Shown: positions 1 to 7,664, counted from the first letter of the stretch. The stretch is 64,000 bases of DNA from Rhizobacter sp. (GCA_019635355.1 JAHBZQ010000001.1:248001-312000), one strand, 5' to 3'. The notes: generated by a model not told the origin, from the letters alone. Translations and numbers: made by a program.

Positions 1-241
1 TTCGCAGCGGCCGAAGAAGCTGTCGAAGCTGGAACTGGAGCAGTACAACCTCATGCTCGAAGAGCAGGCCGACCCCTTCAACGAGAAGTCGACCGAGCTG
101 CACGAGATCAACGCGAAGCGCACCGCCGACGGCATCTACGACGAGTGGGTGAAGAAGAGCTTCACTGCGCTGAAGGCGCTGCGCCCGGTGCGTTATGGCA
201 AGACTGAAAAGAGCGAGGCGATCGTCGATGCCATCCGCTGA
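1..241 (+). CDS. C-terminal end of a TPR-type protein (partial)
   Basis: An open frame enters from the left edge (first whole codon at base 2) and stops with TGA at 239-241. About 79 residues are visible. They are charged and helical, with a Trp-containing stretch DEWVKKSFTALKALRPVRYGK, and they contain no complete domain. The next gene overlaps its last bases, so it is probably the upstream member of the Exb/TonB-like motor operon that follows. Large TPR proteins often occupy this position in such clusters, and I infer a TPR protein from context and from general resemblance of the tail. The start codon and most of the protein are outside the window. Confidence 0.6.
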   Translation, partial: SQRPKKLSKLELEQYNLMLEEQADPFNEKSTELHEINAKRTADGIYDEWVKKSFTALKALRPVRYGKTEKSEAIVDAIR

Positions 242-1052
242 TTACGCCCACCCCCGGAGCGCCTTCGGCGCACCCCCTCAAGGGGGCGACGCTGGTGGCC
301 CGGCAAAGCCGGTTCCACGGCGTCCGCTCGATCGGGTCTGCTTGTCGTTGGTGCTGTGCTGCTTTTCGCTGATGGGTTGCGCGTCCTTGTTCGAATCGCG
401 CGCCGACGAGGCACCTCCCGCGCCACCCAAGCCGGTGGCGCCCGCGCCGGCTCCTGCCACCCAGGCCAGGCTCGCCGCAGCGCCGGCTGCGTCGGCACCG
501 GCTCCCAAGCCAGCCGAGCCGGAGGTCGCCATCACGCCGGCCGCCCAGCGTGCCTTCGACGACGCCCGCCGCGCCATGCGCGCCGGCCGCATGGACGACG
601 CCGAGCGGGGCTTCAAGTCGCTGATCCAGTTCCACCCCGAACTCGGCGGCCCACATGCCAACCTGGGCGTCATCTACCGCCAGGCAGGCAAGCTGGCCGA
701 ATCGGCCGCGGCGCTGGAGCAGGCCACGAAGGCCAGCCCGCGCCAGCCGGTCTACTTCAACCAGCTGGGCATCACCTACCGCGCGCAAGGGCAGTTCGCC
801 AAGGCGCGCGAGGCCTACGAGCGCGCCATCGACCTCGACGGCAACTACGCCGCGGCGGTGCTCAACCTCGGCATCCTCTACGACCTCTATCTTTGGGACC
901 CGAAACGCGCCGCCGAGCACTACGATCGCTACCTCGCGCTGACGCCGGGCGGCGATGCCACCGTCACCAAGTGGGTGGCCGAGCTCAAGAACCGCAAGCC
1001 CGCCACGGCCGCGGCCACCGCGCCCGCCGCGCCGCGCAAGGAGAAGGAATGA
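228..1052 (+). CDS. TPR-repeat lipoprotein of the Exb/TonB-like motor cluster
   Basis: The protein carries a hydrophobic segment ending in a lipobox, LMGC, with Cys encoded at 378-380, so it should be an outer-membrane or periplasmic lipoprotein. A Pro/Ala-rich linker follows, then about three TPR motifs (ANLGVIYRQAGKLAESAAAL, QLGITYRAQGQFAKAREAYE, and NLGILYDLYLWDPKRAAEHY). I chose the ATG at 228 because GAGCGAGG lies just upstream and it overlaps the previous stop. An ATG at 195 is also in frame. Either start leaves an unusually long, polar stretch before the hydrophobic core, and that stretch is encoded by a dispersed repeat (249-323). The true start may therefore be a GTG or TTG near 342-351. 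Role: probably scaffolding for the neighbouring motor proteins (inference). Confidence 0.75.
   Translation: MPSADYAHPRSAFGAPPQGGDAGGPAKPVPRRPLDRVCLSLVLCCFSLMGCASLFESRADEAPPAPPKPVAPAPAPATQARLAAAPAASAPAPKPAEPEVAITPAAQRAFDDARRAMRAGRMDDAERGFKSLIQFHPELGGPHANLGVIYRQAGKLAESAAALEQATKASPRQPVYFNQLGITYRAQGQFAKAREAYERAIDLDGNYAAAVLNLGILYDLYLWDPKRAAEHYDRYLALTPGGDATVTKWVAELKNRKPATAAATAPAAPRKEKE
249..323 (+). repeat. Dispersed hairpin-rich repeat at a gene junction
   Basis: Three short hairpins lie in a row: GCGCC-TTC-GGCGC, CCCCCT-CAA-GGGGG and CCGGC-AAA-GCCGG. This arrangement is typical of an intergenic repeat that I recall from Burkholderiales genomes, where it usually sits between genes. Here it spans the junction of two co-transcribed genes and is open in the frame of the TPR lipoprotein. 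Confidence 0.6.
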
Positions 1053-1366
1053 CGACCATGCGCATCCTGCTCGCCTCGATCGTTGTGCTGGCCGTGCAGG
1101 CCGCGCACGCGCAAGACCGCGCCGACATCGAAGGCACCAAGATCATCGGCAACCGCGAGCTGCCCAAGGTGCTCTACATCGTGCCGTGGAAGAAGCCGGT
1201 GCAGGCCGAACTCTCGGGCAAGCCCCCGGCCAGCGTGCTCGACGAGGCGCTCGCGCCGGTCGACCGCGATGTGTTCCGCCGACAAGTCCAGTACGACAAC
1301 CAAGTCCAGGCAGCGAAAGCAGCTGCTGCTACTTCCAACGGGGCTGCGCCTGCGGCGAAGCCCTGA
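1049..1366 (+). CDS. Small exported protein of unknown function
   Basis: This encodes 105 residues. The ATG overlaps the preceding TGA (ATGA), so translation is probably coupled; a second in-frame ATG at 1058 would give a tighter signal peptide. The N-terminus (MRILLASIVVLAVQAAHAQ) is a clear Sec signal peptide with cleavage after AHA. The mature part has a short conserved-looking core, GNRELPKVLYIVPWKKP, and a low-complexity Ala-rich tail. I recognise no catalytic domain. Its place between a TPR lipoprotein and an ExbB homologue suggests a periplasmic accessory of the motor complex. Confidence 0.8.
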   Translation: MTTMRILLASIVVLAVQAAHAQDRADIEGTKIIGNRELPKVLYIVPWKKPVQAELSGKPPASVLDEALAPVDRDVFRRQVQYDNQVQAAKAAAATSNGAAPAAKP

Positions 1367-1405
1367 CCCTTTCACCTTCTTGATCCGTTCCCACAGGAGA
1401 CTTCC

Positions 1406-2062
1406 ATGAGCGTCGTCGATTTTGCTGTCAAGTTCTTTCAGGACAGCGGTGTCGCCATCTACTTCAGCATCGCCATCATGGCGGTCGGCCTAGCGATCTC
1501 GATCGAGCGCTACGTGTTCCTGCAGCGCGCGCGCAGCGAGAACCGCAAGCTTTGGGCGAAGGTGCTTCCGATGCTGCAGAACGGCCGGTTCAAGGAGGTG
1601 CACAGTGCCGCCTCGGGGTCGGATGCCGCCATCGGCAAGATCGTCGCCAACGGCCTCGAGCGCATGCAGAGCCCGGCCCGCCGCGAAGACATCGACGCCG
1701 CGATGGAAGAGGGCATGATGGAGATCGTGCCGCGCCTGGAGAAGCGCACGCACTACATCGCGACGCTCGCCAACGTGATCACCCTCGTGGGCCTGCTCGG
1801 CACCATCATCGGCCTGATCAAGGGCTTCACTGCGGTGGCCGCAGTGAACCCGGCCGAGAAGGCGGAGCTGCTGTCGGCCTCGATCTCGATCGCGATGAAC
1901 AACACCGCGTTTGCGCTGTCGGTCGCGATTCCCTTCCTGCTGGTGCACGCCTTCCTGCAGGCCCGCACCACCGAGATCGTCGACGGCCTGGAAGCCGCCA
2001 AGATCAGCTTCCTCAACGTGACGGGCCGCATCAAGGCCGAGCAGCAAGCCAACGCGCGCTGA
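1406..2062 (+). CDS. MotA/TolQ/ExbB family proton-channel protein
   Basis: The 218 residues have the ExbB/TolQ layout: a first membrane helix near residues 15-35, a cytoplasmic loop of about 80 residues, then two close helices near 118-140 and 160-182. The second of these has the family glycine-rich core LVGLLGTIIGLIKGF, and the third reads SIAMNNTAFALSVAIPFLL. Family members form the pentameric inner-membrane stator ring that works with ExbD/TolR to use the proton gradient. The gene is followed by two ExbD-like genes and a TonB-like gene, so it is likely the stator ring of that machine. The RBS AGGAG precedes the ATG closely. Confidence 0.92.
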   Translation: MSVVDFAVKFFQDSGVAIYFSIAIMAVGLAISIERYVFLQRARSENRKLWAKVLPMLQNGRFKEVHSAASGSDAAIGKIVANGLERMQSPARREDIDAAMEEGMMEIVPRLEKRTHYIATLANVITLVGLLGTIIGLIKGFTAVAAVNPAEKAELLSASISIAMNNTAFALSVAIPFLLVHAFLQARTTEIVDGLEAAKISFLNVTGRIKAEQQANAR

Positions 2063-2101
2063 TCGAATCACCGAATCCAGTCTCTACCCAAGAGGCCTGA
2101 C

Positions 2102-2602
2102 ATGCCCATCCGACGCCCGCGCAAGCCCGTGGCGCACCTGGAGGTCACCGCGTTCATCAACGTGATCGTGGTGCTCGTGCCCTTCCTGCTGTCCACGGCC
2201 GTGTTCTCGCGCCTGGCGGTGCTCGAACTGTCGCTGCCCGCGAAGAATTCCGGTGGTCCGGAACAAGTGGAGAAGACTCTCAAGCTTGAGATCGTCATTC
2301 GTCCAGATGCCTTGGAGATCGGCGACCGCATCGGCGGTCTCAAGCAGCGCATACCCAACACTCCAGCTGGCTACGACTTGGCTGAGCTGTCCAAGGTCAT
2401 GCAGGAACTCAAGGCTCAGTTCCCCGACACCAAGGCTGCCAGCGTGCTGGCGCAGCCCAACACCGCCTACGACGTGCTCGTGCAGGTGATGGACGCCGTG
2501 CGCGAAGCCAAACCCGCCAATGCCGGCCCGAAGACGCCGAACATCGAACTCTTCCCCGACATCTCCATCGGCGACGCGCCCATCAGCGCGCCCAAGAAGT
2601 AG
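2102..2602 (+). CDS. ExbD/TolR family protein lacking the membrane Asp
   Basis: The 166 residues comprise a short basic N-terminus (RRPRKPVAHLEV), one membrane helix at about 17-35 and a periplasmic domain. In ExbD/TolR proteins the helix starts with a conserved Asp that carries protons. Here that position is Asn20 (AFINVIVVLVPFLL, codon AAC at 2159-2161). The paralogue immediately downstream keeps Asp, so this subunit may be a non-conducting partner in a heteromeric stator, as proposed for multi-ExbD motors such as myxobacterial gliding machinery. The lost charge is seen in the sequence; the role is inferred. Confidence 0.85.
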   Translation: MPIRRPRKPVAHLEVTAFINVIVVLVPFLLSTAVFSRLAVLELSLPAKNSGGPEQVEKTLKLEIVIRPDALEIGDRIGGLKQRIPNTPAGYDLAELSKVMQELKAQFPDTKAASVLAQPNTAYDVLVQVMDAVREAKPANAGPKTPNIELFPDISIGDAPISAPKK

Positions 2603-2614
2603 GAAGGGCCGCTC

Positions 2615-3100
2615 ATGAAAATGACCGGGATCGAAAAGCGCGCCGCCCGCATGGCGCGCAACCAGTCGGGCCTCGACATGAACCTGGTGGCCCTGATCGA
2701 CATCTTCACCATCCTGATCTTCTTCCTGATGTCGAGCACCGGCATCGAGGTGCTGACCAACTCGAAGGCGGTGAAGCTGCCGAGTTCCATCGCCGAGAAG
2801 ACGCCACGCCAGACCATCGTGGTGGCGGTGAGCGACACCGACATCGTGGTCGATGGCCGCCGGGTGGCGAGCGTGGCCGAGGCGAATGCCTTGCAGGACG
2901 ACCTGATCCCCGGCCTGAAGGCCGAGCTCGACCTGCTCGCCAGCCGCCAAGTGATCGGCGCCGACAAGGACGCCAACGCCAAGGCCGTGACCATCATGGG
3001 CGACAAGAACATCCCCTACAGCCTCTTGCGCAAGGTGATGTACACCAGTGCCCGCGCGAACTTCACCGAGATCGCGTTTGCGGTCAACAGGAAGACCTGA
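2615..3100 (+). CDS. ExbD/TolR family protein with intact membrane Asp
   Basis: The 161-residue protein has a cytoplasmic N-terminus and a single membrane helix reading LVALIDIFTILIFFLM. Asp29 is at the canonical proton-carrying position. The periplasmic domain ends in a pattern typical of ExbD (SLLRKVMYTSARANFTEIAF). It starts 12 bases after the preceding ExbD-like gene and ends 2 bases before the AgmX-like gene, so all are one transcript. This is presumably the active stator plug subunit paired with the ExbB homologue. Confidence 0.92.
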   Translation: MKMTGIEKRAARMARNQSGLDMNLVALIDIFTILIFFLMSSTGIEVLTNSKAVKLPSSIAEKTPRQTIVVAVSDTDIVVDGRRVASVAEANALQDDLIPGLKAELDLLASRQVIGADKDANAKAVTIMGDKNIPYSLLRKVMYTSARANFTEIAFAVNRKT

Positions 3101-3102
3101 CC

Positions 3103-4179
3103 ATGGCTGCGCTTGCAATCACCTTCCGACCGCACGTGCTGGCCTGGGCCGGCGTGCCCGAAGACGACCAGCGCTTCCGCCGCATCCTCAACGTGGTGCT
3201 GGCCGTCGCGGTGCTGATCTGCCTCTTCCTGCTGCTGATGCCCAAGCCCAAGGAAGACCGCGCGAAGCCCGCGGAGCTGCCGCCCCGCCTGGCCAAGCTC
3301 ATGATCGAGCAGCGCGAGACGCCGCCGCCTCCGAAGCCGAAGGCGCCCGACATCGCGAACAAGGAGCAGCCCGAACTCAAGCCCGGCACGCCCGAGCCCG
3401 TGCGCCCCGAGCCGCAGAAGAAGGCGGCGCCGGTGCCCGAGGCTCGCAACCCGCAGCCGAACCGGCCGCCAGGCGAGGTCGAAGGCGCACGCCGCAAGGC
3501 CGCCGGTGTCGGCCTGCTCGCGATGAAGGACACGCTGAACCAGATGCACAGCGCGCCGACCGCCGTGCAGCTCAACCCCAACATCAAGCAAGGCCCCGGC
3601 GTGGGTGCGGGTGTCGGCGTGGGCGTCGGTGCCGGCACCGACCAGGGCACACCCGACCGCAACATGATCACGTCGAACGCGACCGGCGGCAGCGGTGGCA
3701 TCAACACCGCCGCCTACAGCCGCAACACCGGCGGCGGCGGCCTCGCAGGCCGCGGCACCACGCTGGTGGAAGGTGTGGCAAGCGGCGGCGGTGGCGGTGG
3801 TTTCGGTGGCGGCGGCCGGGGTGGCACGGGCGCCGGCTCGGGCCAAGGCGGTGGCGGCGGCACCTTGCAAAAGGGTGGCAGTGGCAAGGCCTCGCGCTCG
3901 ATCGAAGACGTGCGCCTCGTGCTCGAGCGCAACAAGGGGGCTATCTACGCCATCTACAACCGCGCACTGCGTGAAGACCCGACGCTGCACGGCAAGGTCG
4001 TCTTCAAGTTCACCATCTCGCCATCGGGCGAGGTCACCGATCTGAAGATCGAAGCGAGTGAGCTGAAGAACACCGACCTTGAGCGTAAGTTGGTCGCACG
4101 CCTGAGGCAGCTGGACTTCGGTGCCAAGCAGGTGGAGACGCTGGTCACGAGTTGGCCGGTGGATTTCCTGCCGTCCTGA
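3103..4179 (+). CDS. TonB-like AgmX/PglI C-terminal domain protein
   Basis: This 358-residue protein is built like a TonB. It has one membrane helix (about 26-46, NVVLAVAVLICLFLLLM), then a Pro/Glu/Lys-rich periplasmic spacer, a long Gly-rich region (about 160-260) and a folded C-terminal domain (about 265-358). The domain has the pattern SIEDVRLVLERNKGAIYAIY ... LHGKVVFKFTISPSGEVTDL, characteristic of AgmX/PglI C-terminal domains found with gliding-type and Exb-type motors. It should transmit force from the ExbB/ExbD stator to an envelope target. No outer-membrane receptor is encoded next to it, so the target is unknown. Confidence 0.88.
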   Translation: MAALAITFRPHVLAWAGVPEDDQRFRRILNVVLAVAVLICLFLLLMPKPKEDRAKPAELPPRLAKLMIEQRETPPPPKPKAPDIANKEQPELKPGTPEPVRPEPQKKAAPVPEARNPQPNRPPGEVEGARRKAAGVGLLAMKDTLNQMHSAPTAVQLNPNIKQGPGVGAGVGVGVGAGTDQGTPDRNMITSNATGGSGGINTAAYSRNTGGGGLAGRGTTLVEGVASGGGGGGFGGGGRGGTGAGSGQGGGGGTLQKGGSGKASRSIEDVRLVLERNKGAIYAIYNRALREDPTLHGKVVFKFTISPSGEVTDLKIEASELKNTDLERKLVARLRQLDFGAKQVETLVTSWPVDFLPS

Positions 4180-4212
4180 TTTCTTGCCTGTCGGCTTTCT
4201 GGCGCTTCAGCG

Positions 4213-4326
4213 ACGCCAAGGGGATGGGGTGGGTGAATTCCTCCATGTCCCCCGCAGTTGATCGCTCCCGCGATCAACTGCTCCTCCTAATACTTGCGGG
4301 ATTCACCCACCCCATCCCCTTGGCGT
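4213..4326 (-). repeat. Structured element, copy A (minus orientation)
   Basis: A perfect 26-bp inverted repeat (4213-4238 with 4301-4326) encloses a second perfect 12-bp hairpin (4254-4265 with 4270-4281). Read on the minus strand, the order is outer stem, linker CCGCAAGTATTAGGAGGA, inner stem, GGGA tetraloop, inner stem, linker GGGGGACATGGAGGA, outer stem. Copy B has the same linkers and tetraloop but completely different stem sequences. It lies between two convergent genes and could also act as a terminator. The identity of the family is unknown to me. Confidence 0.85.
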
Positions 4327-4369
4327 GACACTCCATGCCATGCGAACTGGTGGCATGCCTGTGCGCCTC

Positions 4370-4482
4370 GCGGCAAGGGCTTGGGGGCAGCGGATTCCGC
4401 AGGTATTAGGAGGAATTCCTGAACCCGGGAGGGTTCAGGAAGGGGGACACGGAGGAATCCGCTGCCCCCAAGTCCTTGTCGC
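4370..4482 (+). repeat. Structured element, copy B (plus orientation)
   Basis: The outer stem pairs 4370-4396 with 4456-4482 (27 pairs, of which the inner 17 are perfect; two are G-T pairs compatible with G-U in a plus-strand RNA). The inner stem pairs 4416-4426 with 4431-4441 and is closed by GGGA, a GNRA-type tetraloop. The linkers are CCGCAGGTATTAGGAGGA and GGGGGACACGGAGGA, each differing from copy A at a single position. The stems differ from copy A throughout while remaining paired. The two copies are divergent, about 43 bases apart. The 4180-4485 gap holds nothing else that I can identify. Confidence 0.85.
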
Positions 4483-4485
4483 TGC

Positions 4486-6162
4486 TCAAGCCTTCGCAGT
4501 AGACCGCGAGATGATCGCCGCGCAATCCACCCCGCTCGGCAACGTTCCGTATTGGGCGGCCCCTTGTTGCCCGAGGCGCGCCGCGCAGTACGCATCGGCC
4601 ACGAAAGAAGGTGCGTGCTGCACCAGCAACGCCGCCTGCAGCGCGAGTGCCATGCGATCGACCAGCCCACGCGCGCGGTACTCCAGGTCGTCGAGCTTGC
4701 CGAGTTCACCTTTCAGCGCATCCACCCACTGATCGAGCAAGACGTTGCCGCCTTTTGCGCGCTGCACCTCGGCGAAGAAGGCTTGCACGACCGCGGGTGT
4801 CTTCTGCATCGCACGCAAGACGTCGAGGCATTGCACGTTGCCGCTGCCCTCCCAGATCGCGTTGACCGGCGACTCGCGGAAGAGGCGCGGGAAGGGGCTG
4901 TCCTCCATCACGCCGCTGCCACCGATGCATTCCATCGCTTCGTAGGCATGCTGGGGCGTGCGCTTGCAGATCCAGTATTTGCCCACGGCGGTGCACAGGC
5001 GCGCGAGCAGGTCTTCGTGGGTGTCATCGCGGTGGTCCATCGCGCGGGCCAGGCGCATGGTGAGGGCGAGCGACGCCTCCGATTCGAGCGCCAGGTCGGC
5101 CAGCACGTTTTGCATGAGTGGCTGTTGGTTGAGCAGGGTGCCAAAAGCGGATCGCTTCGAGCAGTGATGCAGCGCCTGCGACACCGCCATGCGTTGCCCG
5201 GCCGACGAGCCGATCATGCAGTCGAAGCGGGTCATCGACACCATCTCGATGATGGTGCGCACGCCGCGCCCCGGCTCACCCACCATCCACGCGAGCGCAC
5301 CGCGCAGCTCGGTCTCGCTCGATGCGTTGGATACGTTGCCCATCTTGCGTTTCAGACGCAGCACCTGCAGCGCGTTCTTCGTGCCATCGGGCCGCCAGCG
5401 TGGCATGAGGAAGCAGGAGAGGCCGGCCGGTGTCTGCGCGAGCACGAGGAAGGCATCGCACATCGGCGCCGAGACGAAGTACTTGTGGCCGACGAGCTCA
5501 TACGCCTTGCCCGGCCCTTCGACGCCGATGGGGTGGGCTTGCGTGGTGTTCGCGCGCACGTCGGAGCCGCCTTGCTTTTCGGTCATCGCCATGCCGATGG
5601 TCAGCCCGGCTTTCTCGGTGTGCACGATGTTGCGTGGGTCGTAGCAGCGCGAGGTGATGCGCGGCTCCCACCACTGCGCGAGGGCCGGCGTGGTGCGCAG
5701 CGAAGGGATGGAGGCAAACGTCATCGTGATCGGGCACCCGTGCCCCGCTTCCACCTGCGAGTGCAGGTAGAAGCGTGCGGCGCGGGCCACGTGGGCGCCT
5801 TCACGCGGGTCGGCCCAGGGCGAGGCATGCAGGCCGTGTTCGATCGAGGTCTTCATCAGCGCGTAGTACGCCGGGTGGAACTTCACCAGGTCGATGCGGT
5901 GGCCGAAGCGGTCGTGCGTGTCGAGCTCGGGCGGGTACTTGTTGGCGAGTGCGCCCAGTTCGAGGTGCTCGGCGGTGCCGATCAACTCACCGAAGACCGA
6001 GAGGTCTGGATGGGCCCAGGCCGCACCTTCGCGCGCCACGGCTTCGGTGAGCGCGCGGTCCTGCAGGTAGAGGTTGTAGTCGGCAAGTTCGCTCGACACA
6101 TTGAACACCTCGTGGGTGTGGGCGAGGTGCAGCTCGGCAGGGGAGGGGTGGGGAGCGTTCAT
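4486..6162 (-). CDS. AidB-like acyl-CoA dehydrogenase family protein
   Basis: The 558-residue flavoprotein belongs to the acyl-CoA dehydrogenase superfamily. The FAD/substrate region MTEKQGGSDVRANTT, the segment SAPMCDAFLVLAQT, and the C-terminal helical part ECIGGSGVMEDSPFPRLFRE ... NAIWEGSGNVQCLDVLRA match the AidB/isovaleryl-CoA dehydrogenase-like branch, whose members are longer (about 540 residues) than ordinary acyl-CoA dehydrogenases. E. coli AidB is an alkylation-response flavoprotein; other relatives oxidise acyl-CoAs, and the sequence alone does not separate these. I chose ATG at 6160-6162 because GGAGA precedes it; an in-frame extension further upstream has no support. It is divergent from a thiolase gene, which favours a role in acyl-CoA metabolism. 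Confidence 0.87.
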   Translation of the reverse strand: MNAPHPSPAELHLAHTHEVFNVSSELADYNLYLQDRALTEAVAREGAAWAHPDLSVFGELIGTAEHLELGALANKYPPELDTHDRFGHRIDLVKFHPAYYALMKTSIEHGLHASPWADPREGAHVARAARFYLHSQVEAGHGCPITMTFASIPSLRTTPALAQWWEPRITSRCYDPRNIVHTEKAGLTIGMAMTEKQGGSDVRANTTQAHPIGVEGPGKAYELVGHKYFVSAPMCDAFLVLAQTPAGLSCFLMPRWRPDGTKNALQVLRLKRKMGNVSNASSETELRGALAWMVGEPGRGVRTIIEMVSMTRFDCMIGSSAGQRMAVSQALHHCSKRSAFGTLLNQQPLMQNVLADLALESEASLALTMRLARAMDHRDDTHEDLLARLCTAVGKYWICKRTPQHAYEAMECIGGSGVMEDSPFPRLFRESPVNAIWEGSGNVQCLDVLRAMQKTPAVVQAFFAEVQRAKGGNVLLDQWVDALKGELGKLDDLEYRARGLVDRMALALQAALLVQHAPSFVADAYCAARLGQQGAAQYGTLPSGVDCAAIISRSTAKA

Positions 6163-6300
6163 CGCGAGTCTCCGCATCGATGACCAGGGTGTTGTAGCAC
6201 GCTCGTATTTCGGCGTCGAATAGGGGGCGGTGTATCGGAGTACGCTGCATGGGCGCACGCCAACGGCTGCTTCTGCCGTTTCAACTTTCAAAGGATTGAC

Positions 6301-7482
6301 ATGACACAGGACGCCTTCATCGTCGCCGCCACCCGCACCGCCGGCGGCCGCCGTGGCGGCCGGCTTTCGGGCTGGCACCCGGCCGACCTCGCCGCCCAGG
6401 TGCTGGATGCGCTCGTGGCCCGCACGAATGCCGACCCCGACCTCGTCGACGACGTGATCATGGGTTGCGTGGGCCAGGCGGGCGAGCAGGCCGCCAATGT
6501 GGCGCGCAATGCCATCCTCGCGTCGACGTTGCCCGAGTCGGTGCCTGGCACCACGGTCGACCGGCAGTGCGGCTCGTCGCAGCAAGCCTTGCACTTCGCT
6601 GCGCAGGCGGTGATGTCGGGCAGCATGGACGTCGTCATCGCCGCCGGCGTGGAGAGCATGACGCGCGTGCCGATGGGCATGCCGATGGTGCTGCCCGCGA
6701 AGAACGGCCTGGGCTTCTACGTGAGCCCGGGCATGCAGAAACGCTACCCCGGCGTGGAGTTCAGCCAGTTCACCGGCGCCGAGATGATCGCGAAGAAGTA
6801 CGGCCTCTCACGAGCGCAGCTCGACGAATATGCGTACCAAAGCCACCAGCGTGCCATCGAGGCCGTGCGCGCCGGGCGCTTCAGCGACGAAGTGACGCCC
6901 GTGGCCGCACGCAGCGCCGACGCGGGCGATCTCGGCGAGCAGCACACGGTAGACGAAGGCATCCGCTTCGACGTCTCGCTGCAAGGCATTGCGGGCGTGA
7001 AGCTCGTGCAGGAGGGCGGCGTGGTCACCGCTGCTACCTCGTCGCAGATCTGCGATGGCGCGAGCGGCGTGATGGTGGTCAACGAGCGTGGCCTCAAGTC
7101 GCTGGGGGTGAAGCCGCTCGCGCGCATCCACCACATGAGCGTGATGGGCCACGACCCGGTGATCATGCTGGAGGCGCCCATTCCGGCCACGCAGCGCGCC
7201 TTGAAGAAGGCCGGCTTGTCGATCGACGACATCGACCTCTATGAAGTCAACGAGGCCTTTGCACCTGTGCCGCTGGCCTGGCTGCAGGTGACGGGCGCCG
7301 ACGCCTCGCGTCTCAATGTGAACGGTGGCGCGATCTCGCTCGGCCACCCGCTCGGCGCTTCGGGCACCAAGCTGATGACGACGCTCGTGCACGCGCTGCA
7401 CCAGCGCGGCGGCCGCTACGGCTTGCAAACCATGTGCGAAGGTGGCGGTCTTGCCAACGTCACCATCGTGGAGCGGCTCTGA
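6301..7482 (+). CDS. Thiolase (acetyl-CoA acetyltransferase family)
   Basis: The 393 residues are the usual thiolase length. The acyl-accepting cysteine is Cys90 (VDRQCGSSQQA), His349 lies in GGAISLGHPLGASG and the second catalytic Cys379 is in MCEGGG. The family condenses or cleaves beta-ketoacyl-CoA. The tetrameric biosynthetic type (PhaA-like) and degradative types cannot be separated here, though the MPMVLPAKNGLGF region fits thiolases of broader substrate range. The RBS AAAGGA is just upstream. A hairpin terminator follows at 7514-7550. The gene is divergent from the AidB-like dehydrogenase, suggesting linked regulation of an acyl-CoA pathway. Confidence 0.92.
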   Translation: MTQDAFIVAATRTAGGRRGGRLSGWHPADLAAQVLDALVARTNADPDLVDDVIMGCVGQAGEQAANVARNAILASTLPESVPGTTVDRQCGSSQQALHFAAQAVMSGSMDVVIAAGVESMTRVPMGMPMVLPAKNGLGFYVSPGMQKRYPGVEFSQFTGAEMIAKKYGLSRAQLDEYAYQSHQRAIEAVRAGRFSDEVTPVAARSADAGDLGEQHTVDEGIRFDVSLQGIAGVKLVQEGGVVTAATSSQICDGASGVMVVNERGLKSLGVKPLARIHHMSVMGHDPVIMLEAPIPATQRALKKAGLSIDDIDLYEVNEAFAPVPLAWLQVTGADASRLNVNGGAISLGHPLGASGTKLMTTLVHALHQRGGRYGLQTMCEGGGLANVTIVERL

Positions 7483-7513
7483 CGCTGACGCAGCGCGGAA
7501 CAGCGCCAATGAA

Positions 7514-7550
7514 AAGGGCCGCTCCATCGCTGGGGCGGCCCTTGCATTTT
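7514..7550 (+). terminator. Rho-independent terminator after the thiolase gene
   Basis: A 12-bp stem (AAGGGCCGCTCC paired with GGGGCGGCCCTT, one G-T pair) is followed by GCATTTT. It lies 32 bases after the thiolase stop and just before tRNA-Asn on the other strand. Confidence 0.75.
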
Positions 7551-7551
7551 C

Positions 7552-7627
7552 TGGCTCCTCGACCTGGGCTCGAACCAGGGACCTACGGATTAACAGTCCG
7601 GCGCTCTACCGACTGAGCTATCGAGGA
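7552..7627 (-). tRNA. tRNA-Asn (anticodon GTT)
   Basis: Read on the minus strand, the acceptor arm TCCTCGA pairs with TCGAGGA. The D-arm (TAGCTCAGTCGGTAGAGC), the anticodon stem-loop with CTGTTAA (anticodon GTT) and the T-arm GGTTCGAGCCC are all present. The discriminator is G and the CCA end is encoded (7552-7554). The length of 76 includes CCA. Confidence 0.97.
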
Positions 7628-7664
7628 ATAGAGCCGCGCATTATAGCCATACTTTTTGGCCGCT

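Noticed and set aside
249..323. The hairpin series as a terminator of the upstream TPR gene
   Set aside because: No T-run follows and the motor genes continue in the same direction; it fits a dispersed repeat better.
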